A stretch of DNA of 64,000 nucleotides from NCBI GenBank assembly GCA_023957335.1, contig JAMLHC010000006.1, positions 124,001 through 188,000 on the forward strand. Direction: 5' to 3'. This document shows positions 34,995-45,190 of the stretch, one piece after another. The notes under the pieces were generated by a model. The model was not told the DNA's origin and did no database searches. It saw nothing but the letters and a program-made list of their open reading frames with translations. Numbering within the stretch: the stretch's first letter is position 1; each line of letters begins with the position of its first letter. The translations under genes and the position numbers were made by a program. The stretch is from Bacteroidota bacterium. GTDB lineage: Bacteria; Bacteroidota; Bacteroidia; NS11-12g; UBA955.

Positions 34995-36902
34995 TCAGGC
35001 TGCTACTTCTTCTTCTTTTTTGGCTGAAACTACTGTCGAATCTATTTCTTCTTTAACAATATCCTCTTTTTCTATTTTTAGATTCTCTATAATGAACTCT
35101 TGTCGGTCAGGGGTATTTTTCCCCATATAATATTTCAGAAGTTTTTCAATAGGAGTATCTTTTCTGAGGATAATTGGTTCAAGCCTCATATCCGCACCAA
35201 TAAACATCCCGAACTCGTCAGGAGAGATCTCTCCCAGCCCTTTGAATCGCGTAATTTCAGGTTTGTTGCCCAACTGGGAAATAGCACTTTGTTTTTCAGC
35301 TTCGTCATAGCAATACACCGTCTGTTTCTTATTTCTCACCCTAAATAGTGGTGTAGTTAAAATATATACATGACCATTTTTAACTAAATCAGGAAAAAAT
35401 TGCAAAAAGAAAGTCATCATCAATAAACGGATATGCATACCATCCACGTCTGCATCAGTAGCAATAACAACTTTGTTATACCTCAAAAACTCAATCCCCT
35501 CTTCTATTCCCAAAGCGTGTTGTAACAAATTAAACTCTTCATTTTCATACACTACTTTTTTGCTAAGCCCATAGCAGTTCAAAGGTTTACCGCGCAATGA
35601 AAAAACCGCTTGTGTTTCCACATTTCGGGATTTAGTAATTGAGCCCGAAGCTGAATCCCCTTCTGTAATAAATAAAGTGGTTTCAAATCTTTCATCTTTG
35701 TTTTCATCCGTAAAATGAATTCTACAATCTCTAAGTTTTTTGTTGTGAACATTGGCTTTTTTGGCTCTTTGATTGGCAAGTTTCCTAATTCCTGCCATAT
35801 CCTTTCGCTCCCTTTCAGATTGCTGAATACGCGAAAGCAAAGCATCTGCAATTGATGGATTTTTGTGCAGGAAGTCGTCTAACTCCTTTTTGATAAAATC
35901 ATTGACAAATACCCTGAGAGAATTCCCTCCGGGATACATTTCAGTTGAACCTAATTTGGTTTTAGTCTGACTTTCAAAAACCGGCTCTTGAACTCTAACT
36001 GCAATAGCTCCAACGATTGCAGAGCGTACATCAGAAGGGTCAAAATCTTTTTTGTAAAAATCACGCAAGGTTCTCACCAATGCTTCCTTGAAAGCAGATA
36101 GATGTGTACCACCTTGTGTAGTATTTTGACCATTTACAAAAGAATAATACTCTTCACCATATTGATTTCCATGAGAAAAAGCGACTTCAATATCCTTTCC
36201 TTTAAAATGTAAAATCGGATAGCGAAGTGTTTCAATATCAGCTTTGCGTTCCAGCAAATCCAACAATCCTCTTTTGGAATGAAAGATTTGACCATTAAAA
36301 TTCAATGTTAAACCTGCATTCAGAAAGCTATAGTTCCAGAACTGATCCTCCATAAAGTGCGGGATATAGCGAAAATTTCTGAAAATGGTATTATCCGGTT
36401 CAAAAACAATCAATGTACCATTGGTTTGTCCGGTAGCTGCCAAGGGTGCGTCATTGACCAAAACACCTTTTTCAAACTCGGCTGTTTTGACTTTGCCATC
36501 TCTAAATGATTGCACCATAAAATAATTAGACAGTGCATTGACTGCTTTGGTTCCCACACCGTTCAAACCCACAGATTTCTGAAAAGCACCTGAATCATAT
36601 TTGCCACCTGTATTGATTTTAGAAACACAATCAATCACTTTGCCAAGTGGGATACCTCTCCCATAGTCTCTCACCGAAACTCTATTCCCGGCAATACTCA
36701 CTTCAATCTTATTGCCAAACCCCATCATGTGTTCGTCAATAGAGTTGTCCACCACTTCTTTAATCAAAACATAAATACCATCGTCCGCAGCAGCGCCATC
36801 ACCCAGCTTCCCGATATACATACCTGGGCGCAGTCGTATATGCTCCTTCCAATCAAGGGATTTAATATTATCTTCTGTATATGAAATAGGGTTTTCCGCC
36901 AT
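34995..36902 (-). CDS. parE: DNA topoisomerase IV subunit B
   Basis: 635 residues. GHKL ATPase with [21 protein letters not shown] (Mg-binding Asn/Glu), VRDYGRGIP and [13 protein letters not shown], then the TOPRIM domain EGDSASGS and [11 protein letters not shown], and the C-terminal [16 protein letters not shown]-driven partner of ParC in decatenation. The ATG at 36902 (MAENPISY) is preferred to a TTG at 36914. It precedes parC by 23 bases on the same strand. Confidence 0.95.
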   Translation of the reverse strand: MAENPISYTEDNIKSLDWKEHIRLRPGMYIGKLGDGAAADDGIYVLIKEVVDNSIDEHMMGFGNKIEVSIAGNRVSVRDYGRGIPLGKVIDCVSKINTGGKYDSGAFQKSVGLNGVGTKAVNALSNYFMVQSFRDGKVKTAEFEKGVLVNDAPLAATGQTNGTLIVFEPDNTIFRNFRYIPHFMEDQFWNYSFLNAGLTLNFNGQIFHSKRGLLDLLERKADIETLRYPILHFKGKDIEVAFSHGNQYGEEYYSFVNGQNTTQGGTHLSAFKEALVRTLRDFYKKDFDPSDVRSAIVGAIAVRVQEPVFESQTKTKLGSTEMYPGGNSLRVFVNDFIKKELDDFLHKNPSIADALLSRIQQSERERKDMAGIRKLANQRAKKANVHNKKLRDCRIHFTDENKDERFETTLFITEGDSASGSITKSRNVETQAVFSLRGKPLNCYGLSKKVVYENEEFNLLQHALGIEEGIEFLRYNKVVIATDADVDGMHIRLLMMTFFLQFFPDLVKNGHVYILTTPLFRVRNKKQTVYCYDEAEKQSAISQLGNKPEITRFKGLGEISPDEFGMFIGADMRLEPIILRKDTPIEKLLKYYMGKNTPDRQEFIIENLKIEKEDIVKEEIDSTVVSAKKEEEVAA

Positions 36903-37050
36903 AGCTTGAATCAAACAGCGAAATTAATCCTACAGCCTCTGTGGTTATCCGAAAGTTTTAAACATGATTTGACAAATAATTCCAGTCGCAATTAGACAGG
37001 ACAAGGGGATGTAAAAAAATCTCATGATTGACAATAACGGTAAGTAACGA

Positions 37051-37689
37051 TTAATAATAACTCGTTACTAATGCATCTGCTAAATGGTCGGTATTATTTT
37101 TCATCACAATCTCAAATCTCCTGTCGTCAACTTGTTCCAACACGTAAAGCCCTAAATTGGTATGGGGAAACAAATGCATATTTTGTTGAGATTGGCATGT
37201 GAGTAGGCACATGAAGCTGCGCAATGCTCTGCCATGTGAAGAAATAAGTATTTTCTTAGCATCTGTTTTCAGGATGTCGTCTAAACTTTGTGTTTGTCGA
37301 TGCATCAATTGTCTTGGCGTTTCACCGTTTTCGATGGCTTTATCAAGGTTTCCCATACGCCACTCTTTCATGATTTCATCAAAGATTTTTCGTTGCTGTG
37401 GTGAATTTTCTTTACCTTCCAAAACACCCCAGTTGATTTCATTCAGTCCAAGATGAATTCTATGTTCAAACCCATTTTGAATAAATGAATCAACACTTTG
37501 GATAGCTCGCTTCAATCCTGATGTATAAACAATGTCAAACCCTTCGTCTTTATAGAAATCGTAAAAACTCTCAGCTTGCAAACGACCAACAGTGTTTAAG
37601 TCGGAGTCTATACCACTTCCTTGTACAATATTTCTTTTGTTGAAATCTGTTTGACCGTGTCTGATTATATAAAGAGTTTTTGCATTCAT
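37051..37689 (-). CDS. Histidine phosphatase family protein
   Basis: 212 residues. RHGQTDFNKRN supplies the catalytic His of the phosphoglycerate-mutase/phosphatase family, and SSHGRALRSFMC holds the second active-site His. GLNEINWGVLEG supplies the acid residue. Broad phosphatase of unknown substrate; bacterial family members may act on phosphosugars or cobalamin precursors. The start is MNAKTLYIIRHGQ at 37689. Confidence 0.85.
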   Translation of the reverse strand: MNAKTLYIIRHGQTDFNKRNIVQGSGIDSDLNTVGRLQAESFYDFYKDEGFDIVYTSGLKRAIQSVDSFIQNGFEHRIHLGLNEINWGVLEGKENSPQQRKIFDEIMKEWRMGNLDKAIENGETPRQLMHRQTQSLDDILKTDAKKILISSHGRALRSFMCLLTCQSQQNMHLFPHTNLGLYVLEQVDDRRFEIVMKNNTDHLADALVTSYY

Positions 37690-37768
37690 ATATAAATGAA
37701 ATTCAAGCACTCAATAATACACAATTGAATAAGCATACCCCCAAAAACTATTTCACAAGACACCTACA

Positions 37769-38491
37769 CTACATGATGACATAGTCATCTTCAATTGGTT
37801 TTAATCCTTTCAATTTCATTAGAACACGTGCAGTAGTGACTACATCCTTTTTACAATAAGTAACAATCCTATGTAAGTCATTTTCCTGCCAATATACTGC
37901 ACCCACCATTGAGCCGTCAATATCGTCCTTGGGTGAAGGAATATCCAAAACGGCTGCAAGCACATTCAAAGAGGTATAGGCTTTATAATCTCCAAATTTC
38001 CACAATTCCAATGTATCAATATGCTGTATTTCCCAAGGTTTAAGACCGCTCATATCCATCATTGCCGGTAATTTAATTCCATTGATAATCATTCTACGAC
38101 AAAGATAAGGGATGTCAAATTCGCGTCCATTGTGTGTACAAAAACGTGACAGACCTGATGTGAAATGTTTATTCAGCATATCTGCAAAATCGTTCAACAA
38201 TACGGATTCATCATGTCCTGAGAAGTCCTTTAATTTGAAGAACCACTCTCCTTCTTTTTTGATAAAAATACCACAGCAAATAGAGATGACTTTGCCAAAT
38301 TCACTATAAATAGCAGCCCTTGGATAGAGCGATTCAGGAGTGTCTTCTTCTGCCGCCTTAATGTTGTTTGCCTTCTTGCTCCACAGTTGTTGCCATTTTT
38401 CGGGTAAATCTGAAAAATTTTTGCAACCCGATACTGTTTCAATATCCATTACCAGAACAGATTTGAGGTCTATGTTTTCAAGTATTCTCAT
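37769..38491 (-). CDS. DnaQ/PolB-like 3'-5' exonuclease
   Basis: 240 residues. DEDD exonuclease residues appear in order: VMDIETVSG (DxE), THNGREFDIPYL (second D), and the terminal YCKKDVVTTARVLMKL. The architecture resembles the 'predicted PolB exonuclease-like 3'-5' exonuclease' family (PF10108). A role in repair or RNA/DNA degradation is likely but unproven. It stands between the TPR lipoprotein and the histidine phosphatase on the same strand. Confidence 0.83.
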   Translation of the reverse strand: MRILENIDLKSVLVMDIETVSGCKNFSDLPEKWQQLWSKKANNIKAAEEDTPESLYPRAAIYSEFGKVISICCGIFIKKEGEWFFKLKDFSGHDESVLLNDFADMLNKHFTSGLSRFCTHNGREFDIPYLCRRMIINGIKLPAMMDMSGLKPWEIQHIDTLELWKFGDYKAYTSLNVLAAVLDIPSPKDDIDGSMVGAVYWQENDLHRIVTYCKKDVVTTARVLMKLKGLKPIEDDYVIM

Positions 38492-38517
38492 AGTTTAAAT
38501 TATTGTTAAAATTTATA

Positions 38518-39546
38518 TCAGCCTTTGCGCAACTCTTCTAACTCAGCTTTGATTTCTTGATTATCGGGCTGTAGCCGACTGGCTTTTTCCAGGTCATTAT
38601 AAGCATTGTCAAACATCTTCATCTGTTTATAGATTGCACCTCTGAAATATAACCCTTGAACAAAATCCGGGTCAATATTCAATAGCTTATCAAGGTATTC
38701 TAATGCTTTGTTCATGTTTTTATCGACTTCTGCATTTATGTAAGCTAACCTAAAATAAGCAAATCTGTGCTGTGGGTTCAATTCAATTGTGCGTTTATAA
38801 AACTCTTTTGCAATAGTATATTCACCTCTGTCTTCAAGAATCAACCCTTTGGCATAATGAGCTTCATCGCTGAATTCATCCACTCTTATAGCATTATCTA
38901 CGTAAGACAAAGCAAGTTGCGGGTCTTTATCTATATATAAAAATGCAAGTTGCATATAGGCATTGTAATAACCATTGTCTATATTGGCAGTTTCCTGAAA
39001 ACGCTTGATTGCATTTGCAGTATCACCTGTTTCCTTATTAACCATCCCTAAGTAAAACATCGCATCTGCATTAGAAGAGTTGATATTTAAAACACTCGTC
39101 AGTTGTTCAACAACTTCTTTGTATTGTTGCTTAGCCAATAATAATATGGCGTACTTTAAGTGCGTTTCTTCTTTGCTCGGGTCAAGTTCAATAGATTTCA
39201 AATAAGCTTTCTCAGCCTCTTTAGCATTTGCTGTATCGCCTGACATATAATATTCCCCGAGCTTCATATAATAAAAGGCTACCTTAGGACTCAGTTCAAT
39301 GGCGACATTAATATCCGCAATTGCATCTTTAAATTTATTCTCTACAAAGAAAATATTGGCTCTTTTGTAATAAAGTTCAGCATTTTTAGAGTCCTTATTA
39401 ATCCTTCTGCTTACTGAACGGACATCTACGGAATAATGAGTGTCTTCAGGGTCTATATATCTTTTGACTTCATGCTTACAAGCTACAAGCAATATAACCA
39501 TACTAAAAAAAGTAATTAAACACTTTTTTAAGGTTCGTGTTTCCAT
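38518..39546 (-). CDS. TPR-repeat lipoprotein
   Basis: 342 residues from METRTLKKCLITFF, with a lipobox signal (ILLVACKHE). Seven or so consecutive tetratricopeptide repeats fill the rest, with the typical A/G/Y spacing (for example FYMKLGEYYMSGDTANAKEA and AHYAKGLILEDRGEYTIAKE). Probably an outer-membrane-anchored scaffold for periplasmic assemblies. No partner can be named. It is divergent from hmgA, with 47 bases between the starts. Confidence 0.85.
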   Translation of the reverse strand: METRTLKKCLITFFSMVILLVACKHEVKRYIDPEDTHYSVDVRSVSRRINKDSKNAELYYKRANIFFVENKFKDAIADINVAIELSPKVAFYYMKLGEYYMSGDTANAKEAEKAYLKSIELDPSKEETHLKYAILLLAKQQYKEVVEQLTSVLNINSSNADAMFYLGMVNKETGDTANAIKRFQETANIDNGYYNAYMQLAFLYIDKDPQLALSYVDNAIRVDEFSDEAHYAKGLILEDRGEYTIAKEFYKRTIELNPQHRFAYFRLAYINAEVDKNMNKALEYLDKLLNIDPDFVQGLYFRGAIYKQMKMFDNAYNDLEKASRLQPDNQEIKAELEELRKG

Positions 39547-39561
39547 GCTTGCAAAAATGCT

Positions 39562-39569
39562 TAATTTTG
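39562..39569 (+). promoter_or_regulatory. Putative -7 promoter box for hmgA
   Basis: TAATTTTG, 24 bases before ATG 39594. It is in the short divergent intergenic region shared with the TPR lipoprotein gene. Confidence 0.45.
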
Positions 39570-39593
39570 ACACAATTTAAAAGACTTACTAAT

Positions 39594-40751
39594 ATGCCAT
39601 TTTACCAACGAATAGGTCAAGTGCCACCTAAGAGGCACACACAGTTTCGCAAACCGGATGGAAGTCTATATGCGGAGGAGCTTATCAGCACAGAAGGATT
39701 TTCAAGTATTTACTCAATTGTTTATCATAATTACCCTCCTACAATGATTAAGCAAATAGGCAAATCCGTTGACATTAGCCCTAAATATGTTACTACAGAT
39801 AATATTACCCCGCGCTGTTTGCAGGGCTTTAATGTTCAACCCAAGGAAGATTATTTGGAAAGCAGGGTTGTCTTATTCGGCAATAATGATGTAAACGTTG
39901 CTGTTGCTGCACCCAAAAAGAGTATGACAGATTATTTCTTCAAAAATTCTGAAGGAGACGAAATTATTTTTGTGCATCACGGTTCTGGAACCATGAAGAG
40001 TATTTATGGAGAACTTCAGTTCAAATATGGTGATTATATTGTGGTTCCCAGAGGCACCATTTATCAAATGCATTTCAATGATGAAGATAACCGACTTTTA
40101 ATTACACAATCCTTTAGTCCGGTTACATTCCCAAGACGTTACACTAACAATCAAGGTCAATTACTTGAGCATTCTCCTTTTTGTGAACGCGACATCAAAA
40201 CACCACAAAATTTAAAAACTTATGACGAGCATGGCGATTTCCTTGTGAAAGTAAGAAAAACAGGTTATCAATATGATTTTGTGTATGCAACACATCCATT
40301 TGACGCAATCGGTTGGGACGGTTTGGTTTACCCTTATATTTTTTCAATCCATGACTACGAGCCGATTACAGGCAGGGTTCACATGCCCCCTCCCATACAC
40401 CAGCAATTTGAAGGACATAATTTTGTCATTTGTTCATTTGTCCCAAGGATGTATGACTACCATCCTCTTGCAATCCCTGCTCCCTATCACCACAGCAATG
40501 TGGATAGTGACGAAGTGCTTTATTATGTAGATGGCGAATTCATGAGCCGCAAGCATGTTGACAAAGGGATGTTTACAATTCACCCCAAAGGGATTCCGCA
40601 TGGTCCACATCCGGGTACACTCGAGAAAAGTATTGGTCAAAAAGAAACACGCGAACTCGCTGTGATGATAGACACATTCAACGCCAGCTACCTAACTCAG
40701 GCGGCTCTTGACGTGGAAGATAATCAGTACTACCGCTCTTGGCTTGAATAA
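39594..40751 (+). CDS. hmgA: Homogentisate 1,2-dioxygenase
   Basis: 385 residues. Opens the ring of homogentisate in tyrosine catabolism using Fe(II). The N-terminus MPFYQRIGQVPPKRHTQFRK, the central YVDGEFMSRKHVDKGMFT, HPKGIPHGPHPGTLEKSIG (metal His residues) and RVHMPPPIHQQFEGHNFVIC fit the bacterial homogentisate dioxygenase family of this length. The MFS gene follows 3 bases after the stop, suggesting uptake of a related compound or simple co-transcription. No maleylacetoacetate isomerase or fumarylacetoacetase gene is in the window. Confidence 0.9.
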   Translation: MPFYQRIGQVPPKRHTQFRKPDGSLYAEELISTEGFSSIYSIVYHNYPPTMIKQIGKSVDISPKYVTTDNITPRCLQGFNVQPKEDYLESRVVLFGNNDVNVAVAAPKKSMTDYFFKNSEGDEIIFVHHGSGTMKSIYGELQFKYGDYIVVPRGTIYQMHFNDEDNRLLITQSFSPVTFPRRYTNNQGQLLEHSPFCERDIKTPQNLKTYDEHGDFLVKVRKTGYQYDFVYATHPFDAIGWDGLVYPYIFSIHDYEPITGRVHMPPPIHQQFEGHNFVICSFVPRMYDYHPLAIPAPYHHSNVDSDEVLYYVDGEFMSRKHVDKGMFTIHPKGIPHGPHPGTLEKSIGQKETRELAVMIDTFNASYLTQAALDVEDNQYYRSWLE

Positions 40752-40754
40752 TCT

Positions 40755-42056
40755 TTGACAACAGAAAAGAATATTAAATCACAAACCAGAGCTTGGAGTC
40801 TTTATGACTGGGCAAACTCTGCATTTTCACTCACCATTACGAGTGCAATTTTTCCTATTTATTTTGAAATCGTAACAGCCAGTAAAGCTGAAATGCTAAG
40901 AGTTTGGGGCATACAAATACAAAATACTGCTCTCTATTCTTTCATTCTGGCTTTTTCATTTTTAATAGTTGCACTCATCAACCCTCTGCTGTCCGGCTTA
41001 TCAGATGTAGCGGGATTGAAAAAACGCTTTCTCACACTCTTCACCTTATTGGGAAGTTTATCATGTGCATTTCTCTATTTTTTTTCTGAAGAATATCTTT
41101 GGATTGGAATATCCGGGTTTGCATTATCTACGATAGGTTATGCAGGCAGCCTGGTTTTTTACAACGCCTATCTACCCGAAATATCCACCCCCGACAGATT
41201 TGACAAACTCAGTGCGCAGGGCTTTGCTATGGGTTATGCAGGCAGTATGATTTTGCTCATCATTAATCTGATTTGTATATCCTTTTTTGACACATTTGGA
41301 TTTGCGGATTCAAAACAAGCTACACGATTTGCATTTTTGAGCGTGGGGATCTGGTGGGCATGTTTTGGTTTGTATTCAATATCCAAAATGCCCCATTCAC
41401 CAACTGTGAACACACCACAAGGACTATTAAAAAAAGGATATCTTGAAGCCCTTCAAGTGCAGCAATCTATTAGAAAGGTGCCGGTTCAATCTAAGTTTTT
41501 GCTCGCATTCTTTTTCTACAGTATGGGCGTCCAAACGGTGATGTACATCGCCACTTTATTTGGCACTAAGGAACTGCACCTTGAAAGCAGCAAACTCATC
41601 ATTGTGATTTTGCTCATTCAGTTAGTAGGTATAGCCGGTGCATATTTTTTTGCCTTTATATCCAAGATTAAAGGTACTTTCTTTTCAATCAGCATTATGC
41701 TTTTTGTTTGGATTGCAGTTTGTGTAAGCGCCTATTTTATTAAGACAGCAACCCATTTTTATATTTTAGCCGTAGCCGTAGGTGCTGTAATGGGTGGCAC
41801 ACAGAGTCAATCGCGTTCGGCATTTGCAAGCATCATTCCGGGCAAGAAAGACAATGCATCCTATTTTAGTTTTTATGAATTAACCGAGAAGGTAGCAATT
41901 TTCATTGGTACACTTAGCTATGGTATTCTCATTCAAATAACGGGAGGCATGCGCAATAGTGTTATTTTATTAGCTTCTTTTTTCATTGCAGGTTTATTTT
42001 TTATGTGGAAACTACAGATAGCCAACAAAAAAAATCAATGGAAACCCATGCCCTAA
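40755..42056 (+). CDS. UMF1/Atg22-like MFS transporter
   Basis: 433 residues, about 12 membrane segments. The motif WSLYDWANSAFSLTITSAIF near the N-terminus is the signature of the UMF1 (vacuole-effluxer Atg22-like) branch of the major facilitator superfamily, and GTQSQSRSAFASIIP is the matching loop in the second half. It probably exports or imports amino acids or peptides. The initiation codon seems to be TTG at 40755, since no ATG lies before the signature. It follows hmgA directly. Confidence 0.86.
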   Translation: MTTEKNIKSQTRAWSLYDWANSAFSLTITSAIFPIYFEIVTASKAEMLRVWGIQIQNTALYSFILAFSFLIVALINPLLSGLSDVAGLKKRFLTLFTLLGSLSCAFLYFFSEEYLWIGISGFALSTIGYAGSLVFYNAYLPEISTPDRFDKLSAQGFAMGYAGSMILLIINLICISFFDTFGFADSKQATRFAFLSVGIWWACFGLYSISKMPHSPTVNTPQGLLKKGYLEALQVQQSIRKVPVQSKFLLAFFFYSMGVQTVMYIATLFGTKELHLESSKLIIVILLIQLVGIAGAYFFAFISKIKGTFFSISIMLFVWIAVCVSAYFIKTATHFYILAVAVGAVMGGTQSQSRSAFASIIPGKKDNASYFSFYELTEKVAIFIGTLSYGILIQITGGMRNSVILLASFFIAGLFFMWKLQIANKKNQWKPMP

Positions 42057-42098
42057 AAAAAGACTTCAAACAATATATATTTTATTTAGAAAATACAT

Positions 42099-42106
42099 TA
42101 CTTTTG
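42099..42106 (+). promoter_or_regulatory. Putative -7 promoter box for rpsP-rimM
   Basis: TACTTTTG followed by CACC. The predicted transcript start (about 42113) falls at the beginning of the hairpin 42112-42134. Confidence 0.55.
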
Positions 42107-42111
42107 CACCC

Positions 42112-42134
42112 CCGCAAATCAGGAGAACTTGCGG
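42112..42134 (+). promoter_or_regulatory. 5'-terminal hairpin in the rpsP leader
   Basis: CCGCAA-11 bases-TTGCGG. Six perfect pairs, at the predicted mRNA 5' end and 21 bases before the ATG. It might stabilise the message or serve as a ribosomal-protein control site. Confidence 0.4.
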
Positions 42135-42155
42135 TTAAATTAAATAACAAACAAA

Positions 42156-42746
42156 ATGGCAGTAAAATTAAGATTACAAAGACATGGTAGAAAGAAAAGT
42201 GCTTTCTATCACATTGTGGCGGTTGATTCACGTGCTCCAAGAGACAGTAAGACCATTGAAAAATTAGGAACTTATAATCCTAATACAAACCCTGCAACTA
42301 TTGAGTTGAACCTTGATAGTGCAGTAAAATGGCTTGAAAGAGGTGCACAACCTACCGACACTACACGCGCAATCCTTTCTTACAAAGGAGCAATTTACAA
42401 AGCACACCTTAACCGTGGTGTAAAGAAAGGTGCTTTAACTCAAGAACAAGCCGATGCAAAATTTGATGCATGGTGGGAACAAAAAGTCAGCAAAGTAGAA
42501 GGCAAAAAGACTCGAGTTGTGAAGTCTAAGGCTGATATCATGGCTGAAAGATTGAAAGCTGAAACAGCGAAGAAAGAAGCAAGAAGCGCTAAAATTCTTG
42601 CTAAAAACACACCTGTAGAGGAAGTAGCGACAGAAGAGCCTACTGAAGATGTAGTAACTGATGAAACAAGCGAAGAAGTGGTTGCAGAAGTTACTCCGGC
42701 AAATGATACTACTGCTGAAACAAGCGAAGAACCTACTGCTGAATAA
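42156..42746 (+). CDS. rpsP: 30S ribosomal protein S16 with long acidic extension
   Basis: 196 residues. The first 80 residues ([48 protein letters not shown]) are the universal S16. The remaining 110 are a Bacteroidota-type extension with a Lys-rich helix ([20 protein letters not shown]) and a Glu/Thr-rich low-complexity tail ending [11 protein letters not shown]. The tail is expected to be disordered. It is upstream of rimM, the usual neighbour, and preceded by a promoter box and a hairpin leader. Confidence 0.97.
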   Translation: MAVKLRLQRHGRKKSAFYHIVAVDSRAPRDSKTIEKLGTYNPNTNPATIELNLDSAVKWLERGAQPTDTTRAILSYKGAIYKAHLNRGVKKGALTQEQADAKFDAWWEQKVSKVEGKKTRVVKSKADIMAERLKAETAKKEARSAKILAKNTPVEEVATEEPTEDVVTDETSEEVVAEVTPANDTTAETSEEPTAE

Positions 42747-42758
42747 TCAAAATAACGG

Positions 42759-43289
42759 ATGTCAAACCGTTTAACAGCAAATATTCATTCAAAACCCACC
42801 CAAAAGGTGGGTTTTATTGTGAAAGCACATGGATTCAAAGGTGCTGTCAAAATTGCCGTTGATTCTGACGACATTTTCAATGCTATTACTCAATCGGGAT
42901 TTATGCTTTTGAAAAGAGAAGGAAGATGGGTGCCCTATAAAATTGAGTCTTATAATGCTGACAATGAATATATCAAACTGGAAGACATCAACAGTGAAAA
43001 AGAAGCACAATCCATTGCCGGGCTTGATATTCAAATACATACATCTGACTTGCCTGACAATCAGGAGATAGATTATCACAACTTTATCGGGCTTGAACTC
43101 TTTAACCAGAACAATGAAAGAATTGGAATTATTAAAGAATTGATTCAAATGCCCATGCATGATTTATTGGATATTGAAATGGAGAATAAGTCTATACTCG
43201 TCCCTATTCATCATAGTCTTATTATAGATGTTGATCATTCTCTTAACAGACTTGTACTGGAAATGCACGAAGGGTTGACTGATTTATAA
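42759..43289 (+). CDS. rimM: Ribosome maturation factor RimM
   Basis: 176 residues. Binds ribosomal protein S19 in the 30S head during assembly. KVGFIVKAHGFKGAVKI is the N-terminal RimM signature, and the C-terminal PRC-barrel has MPMHDLLDIEMENKSILVPI. It starts 12 bases after rpsP, the conserved gene order. No trmD gene follows, unlike in many bacteria. Confidence 0.93.
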   Translation: MSNRLTANIHSKPTQKVGFIVKAHGFKGAVKIAVDSDDIFNAITQSGFMLLKREGRWVPYKIESYNADNEYIKLEDINSEKEAQSIAGLDIQIHTSDLPDNQEIDYHNFIGLELFNQNNERIGIIKELIQMPMHDLLDIEMENKSILVPIHHSLIIDVDHSLNRLVLEMHEGLTDL

Positions 43290-43549
43290 TCCTCATTTAC
43301 CATTTATAATTCTCAAATCCCTTAGTGAATGTAATTTGTTTACTAGATAAAAGGAATTTGCACAATTCTTATTTATTCCGACTACCCAACATCAACAAGA
43401 CTTTCATTGCTTGCTAAAAGTGCAATGTAGAATATATACAATTAAGTATTTTGCACCAAAAGTCTGCCTGGATTAAAACTTGTGCAAACATTGATTTTAT
43501 GTTTATAAAATTGAAAAAGATGAGTGAATAGCCTATGTACTTTTACCCC

Positions 43550-43864
43550 ATGTATTATTACAATGTAACCTGCCATGCAGAACATGCCATTGAAACAAAA
43601 TGGCTTGAATGGATGAAGCACACTCATATTCCTGAAGTAATGCAAACCGGTTGTTTTACAGAATGCAGAATGCTCAAACTGATTTCTCCGGAACACATTG
43701 AACACGGTCCAACTTATGCAATTCAATATCTATATAACTCTCCTACTGATTTTGACAAGTATATTGCAAAACACGCGGATGTATTAAGGGACAAGACTTT
43801 CAAAGAATTTGGAAATGCCATCCACGCTTTTAGAACCCAACTTGAAATTATTGCACAATTCTAA
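43550..43864 (+). CDS. DUF4286 family protein
   Basis: 104 residues. The pattern MYYYNVTCHAEHAIETKWLE, MKHTHIPEVMQTGCF and GPTYAIQYLYNSPTDFDKYI is that of DUF4286, small cytoplasmic proteins of unknown function widespread in Bacteroidota. The ATG at 43550 is preferred to one at 43535, since a TACTTTTA box (43538-43545) lies between and would put the promoter inside the gene. It lies 6 bases before the Mpl-type ligase gene. Confidence 0.87.
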   Translation: MYYYNVTCHAEHAIETKWLEWMKHTHIPEVMQTGCFTECRMLKLISPEHIEHGPTYAIQYLYNSPTDFDKYIAKHADVLRDKTFKEFGNAIHAFRTQLEIIAQF

Positions 43865-43870
43865 TCTTAT

Positions 43871-45184
43871 ATGCGAATACACCTTATAGCCATTGGCGGT
43901 GCGGTTATGCACAATCTCGCTCTGGAGCTTCAATTCAGAGGTCATCATGTGAGCGGAAGTGATGACACCATATTTAGTCCTGCAAAAGAGAGATTACAAA
44001 ATGCCGGGCTGCTACCCGAAAAAGAGGGTTGGTTTGAAGATAAACTCTCAAAAGATATAGACCTCATTATCCTTGGTATGCACGCCAAAGCCAACAATCC
44101 TGAGTTGCTGAAAGCCCAATCACTAGGACTCAAAATTCAATCATTTCCCGAGTTCATTGCCTCTCATGCAGCAAGCAAAACACGTATTGTAATTGCGGGG
44201 AGTCATGGCAAAACCACTACAACCGCAATGGTGATGCACAGTTTAAAACAACATCAAATCCGGTTTGACTACTTAGTAGGCTCACAACTTGAGGGATTTG
44301 AAAGAATGGTATGCCTGAGCGATGCACCTTATATGATTATTGAAGGTGATGAGTATTTATCGTCTGCACTCGATTCCAAACCTAAATTTCTACATTACAA
44401 ACCGCATGCAGCCGTAATTACAGGGGTTGCGTGGGATCACATCAATGTTTTCAAAACTTATCCTGAATATGTAGAACAGTTTAATTTTTTTACGGGCAGT
44501 CTGGCACAGGGCGCAAAGTTATTTGTGCATAAAACTGTAGCTGATGAGCCCTATTTTAAAAGTAAAATCCTTTTTGAACAGTATGATGCTTTTGAGTTTG
44601 AAGATACTGAGTCCAACTCAAAAGTAATCGTTGACTCACATCAATATCCAATGAAAGTCTTTGGTGCCTTTAATTTTCAAAATATGAAAGCTGCTTCTTT
44701 GCTTTGTAAAACCATAGGTATTGAAACACAAAGTTTTCTTAACAGTATGATGTCATTTGGTGGTACGGGCAAAAGACAAGAAAAAATTTTTGAATCCGAA
44801 TCTGTAATTGTCATGCGCGATTTTGCTCACTCTCCATCCAAGGTAAAAGCCGCAGTGCAGGCTGTCAGACAAAAATATGCCAATCGCCATTTTGTGTGCA
44901 TGTTGGAACTACATACCTACAGCAGCTTGAACGAAGATTTCATACCACATTATCAGGATGCATTAAACTGTGCCGATGCAGCCCTTGTGTTTGTTGACAA
45001 ACATGCTCTCGCGATCAAAGAGAAACCTTTCCCTAACGAAGACTTACTTAATAAAACCTTTCCAAATGCCATTATTGCCAAAAGTATCATCGATATTCAG
45101 ACATTTGCAAATGAGCAGAAAACAAAAGAGCCTGCGGTATGGATGATGATGAGTTCGGGAAACTTTGCCGGTTGGAAATTTTAA
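43871..45184 (+). CDS. mpl: Mur-ligase family protein, Mpl type (peptidoglycan peptide recycling)
   Basis: 437 residues. HLIAIGGAVMHNLALELQ at the N-terminus, the ATP loop AGSHGKTTTTAMVMHSL, EGDEYLSSALDSKPKF and FGGTGKRQEKIFE are the marks of UDP-N-acetylmuramate:L-alanyl-gamma-D-glutamyl-meso-diaminopimelate ligase, which reuses murein tripeptide. MurC is the alternative, but IAIGGAVMHNLA and the DEYLSSALD arrangement favour Mpl. It follows DUF4286 by 6 bases and converges with the radical SAM gene. Confidence 0.85.
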   Translation: MRIHLIAIGGAVMHNLALELQFRGHHVSGSDDTIFSPAKERLQNAGLLPEKEGWFEDKLSKDIDLIILGMHAKANNPELLKAQSLGLKIQSFPEFIASHAASKTRIVIAGSHGKTTTTAMVMHSLKQHQIRFDYLVGSQLEGFERMVCLSDAPYMIIEGDEYLSSALDSKPKFLHYKPHAAVITGVAWDHINVFKTYPEYVEQFNFFTGSLAQGAKLFVHKTVADEPYFKSKILFEQYDAFEFEDTESNSKVIVDSHQYPMKVFGAFNFQNMKAASLLCKTIGIETQSFLNSMMSFGGTGKRQEKIFESESVIVMRDFAHSPSKVKAAVQAVRQKYANRHFVCMLELHTYSSLNEDFIPHYQDALNCADAALVFVDKHALAIKEKPFPNEDLLNKTFPNAIIAKSIIDIQTFANEQKTKEPAVWMMMSSGNFAGWKF

Positions 45185-45190
45185 AATCTG

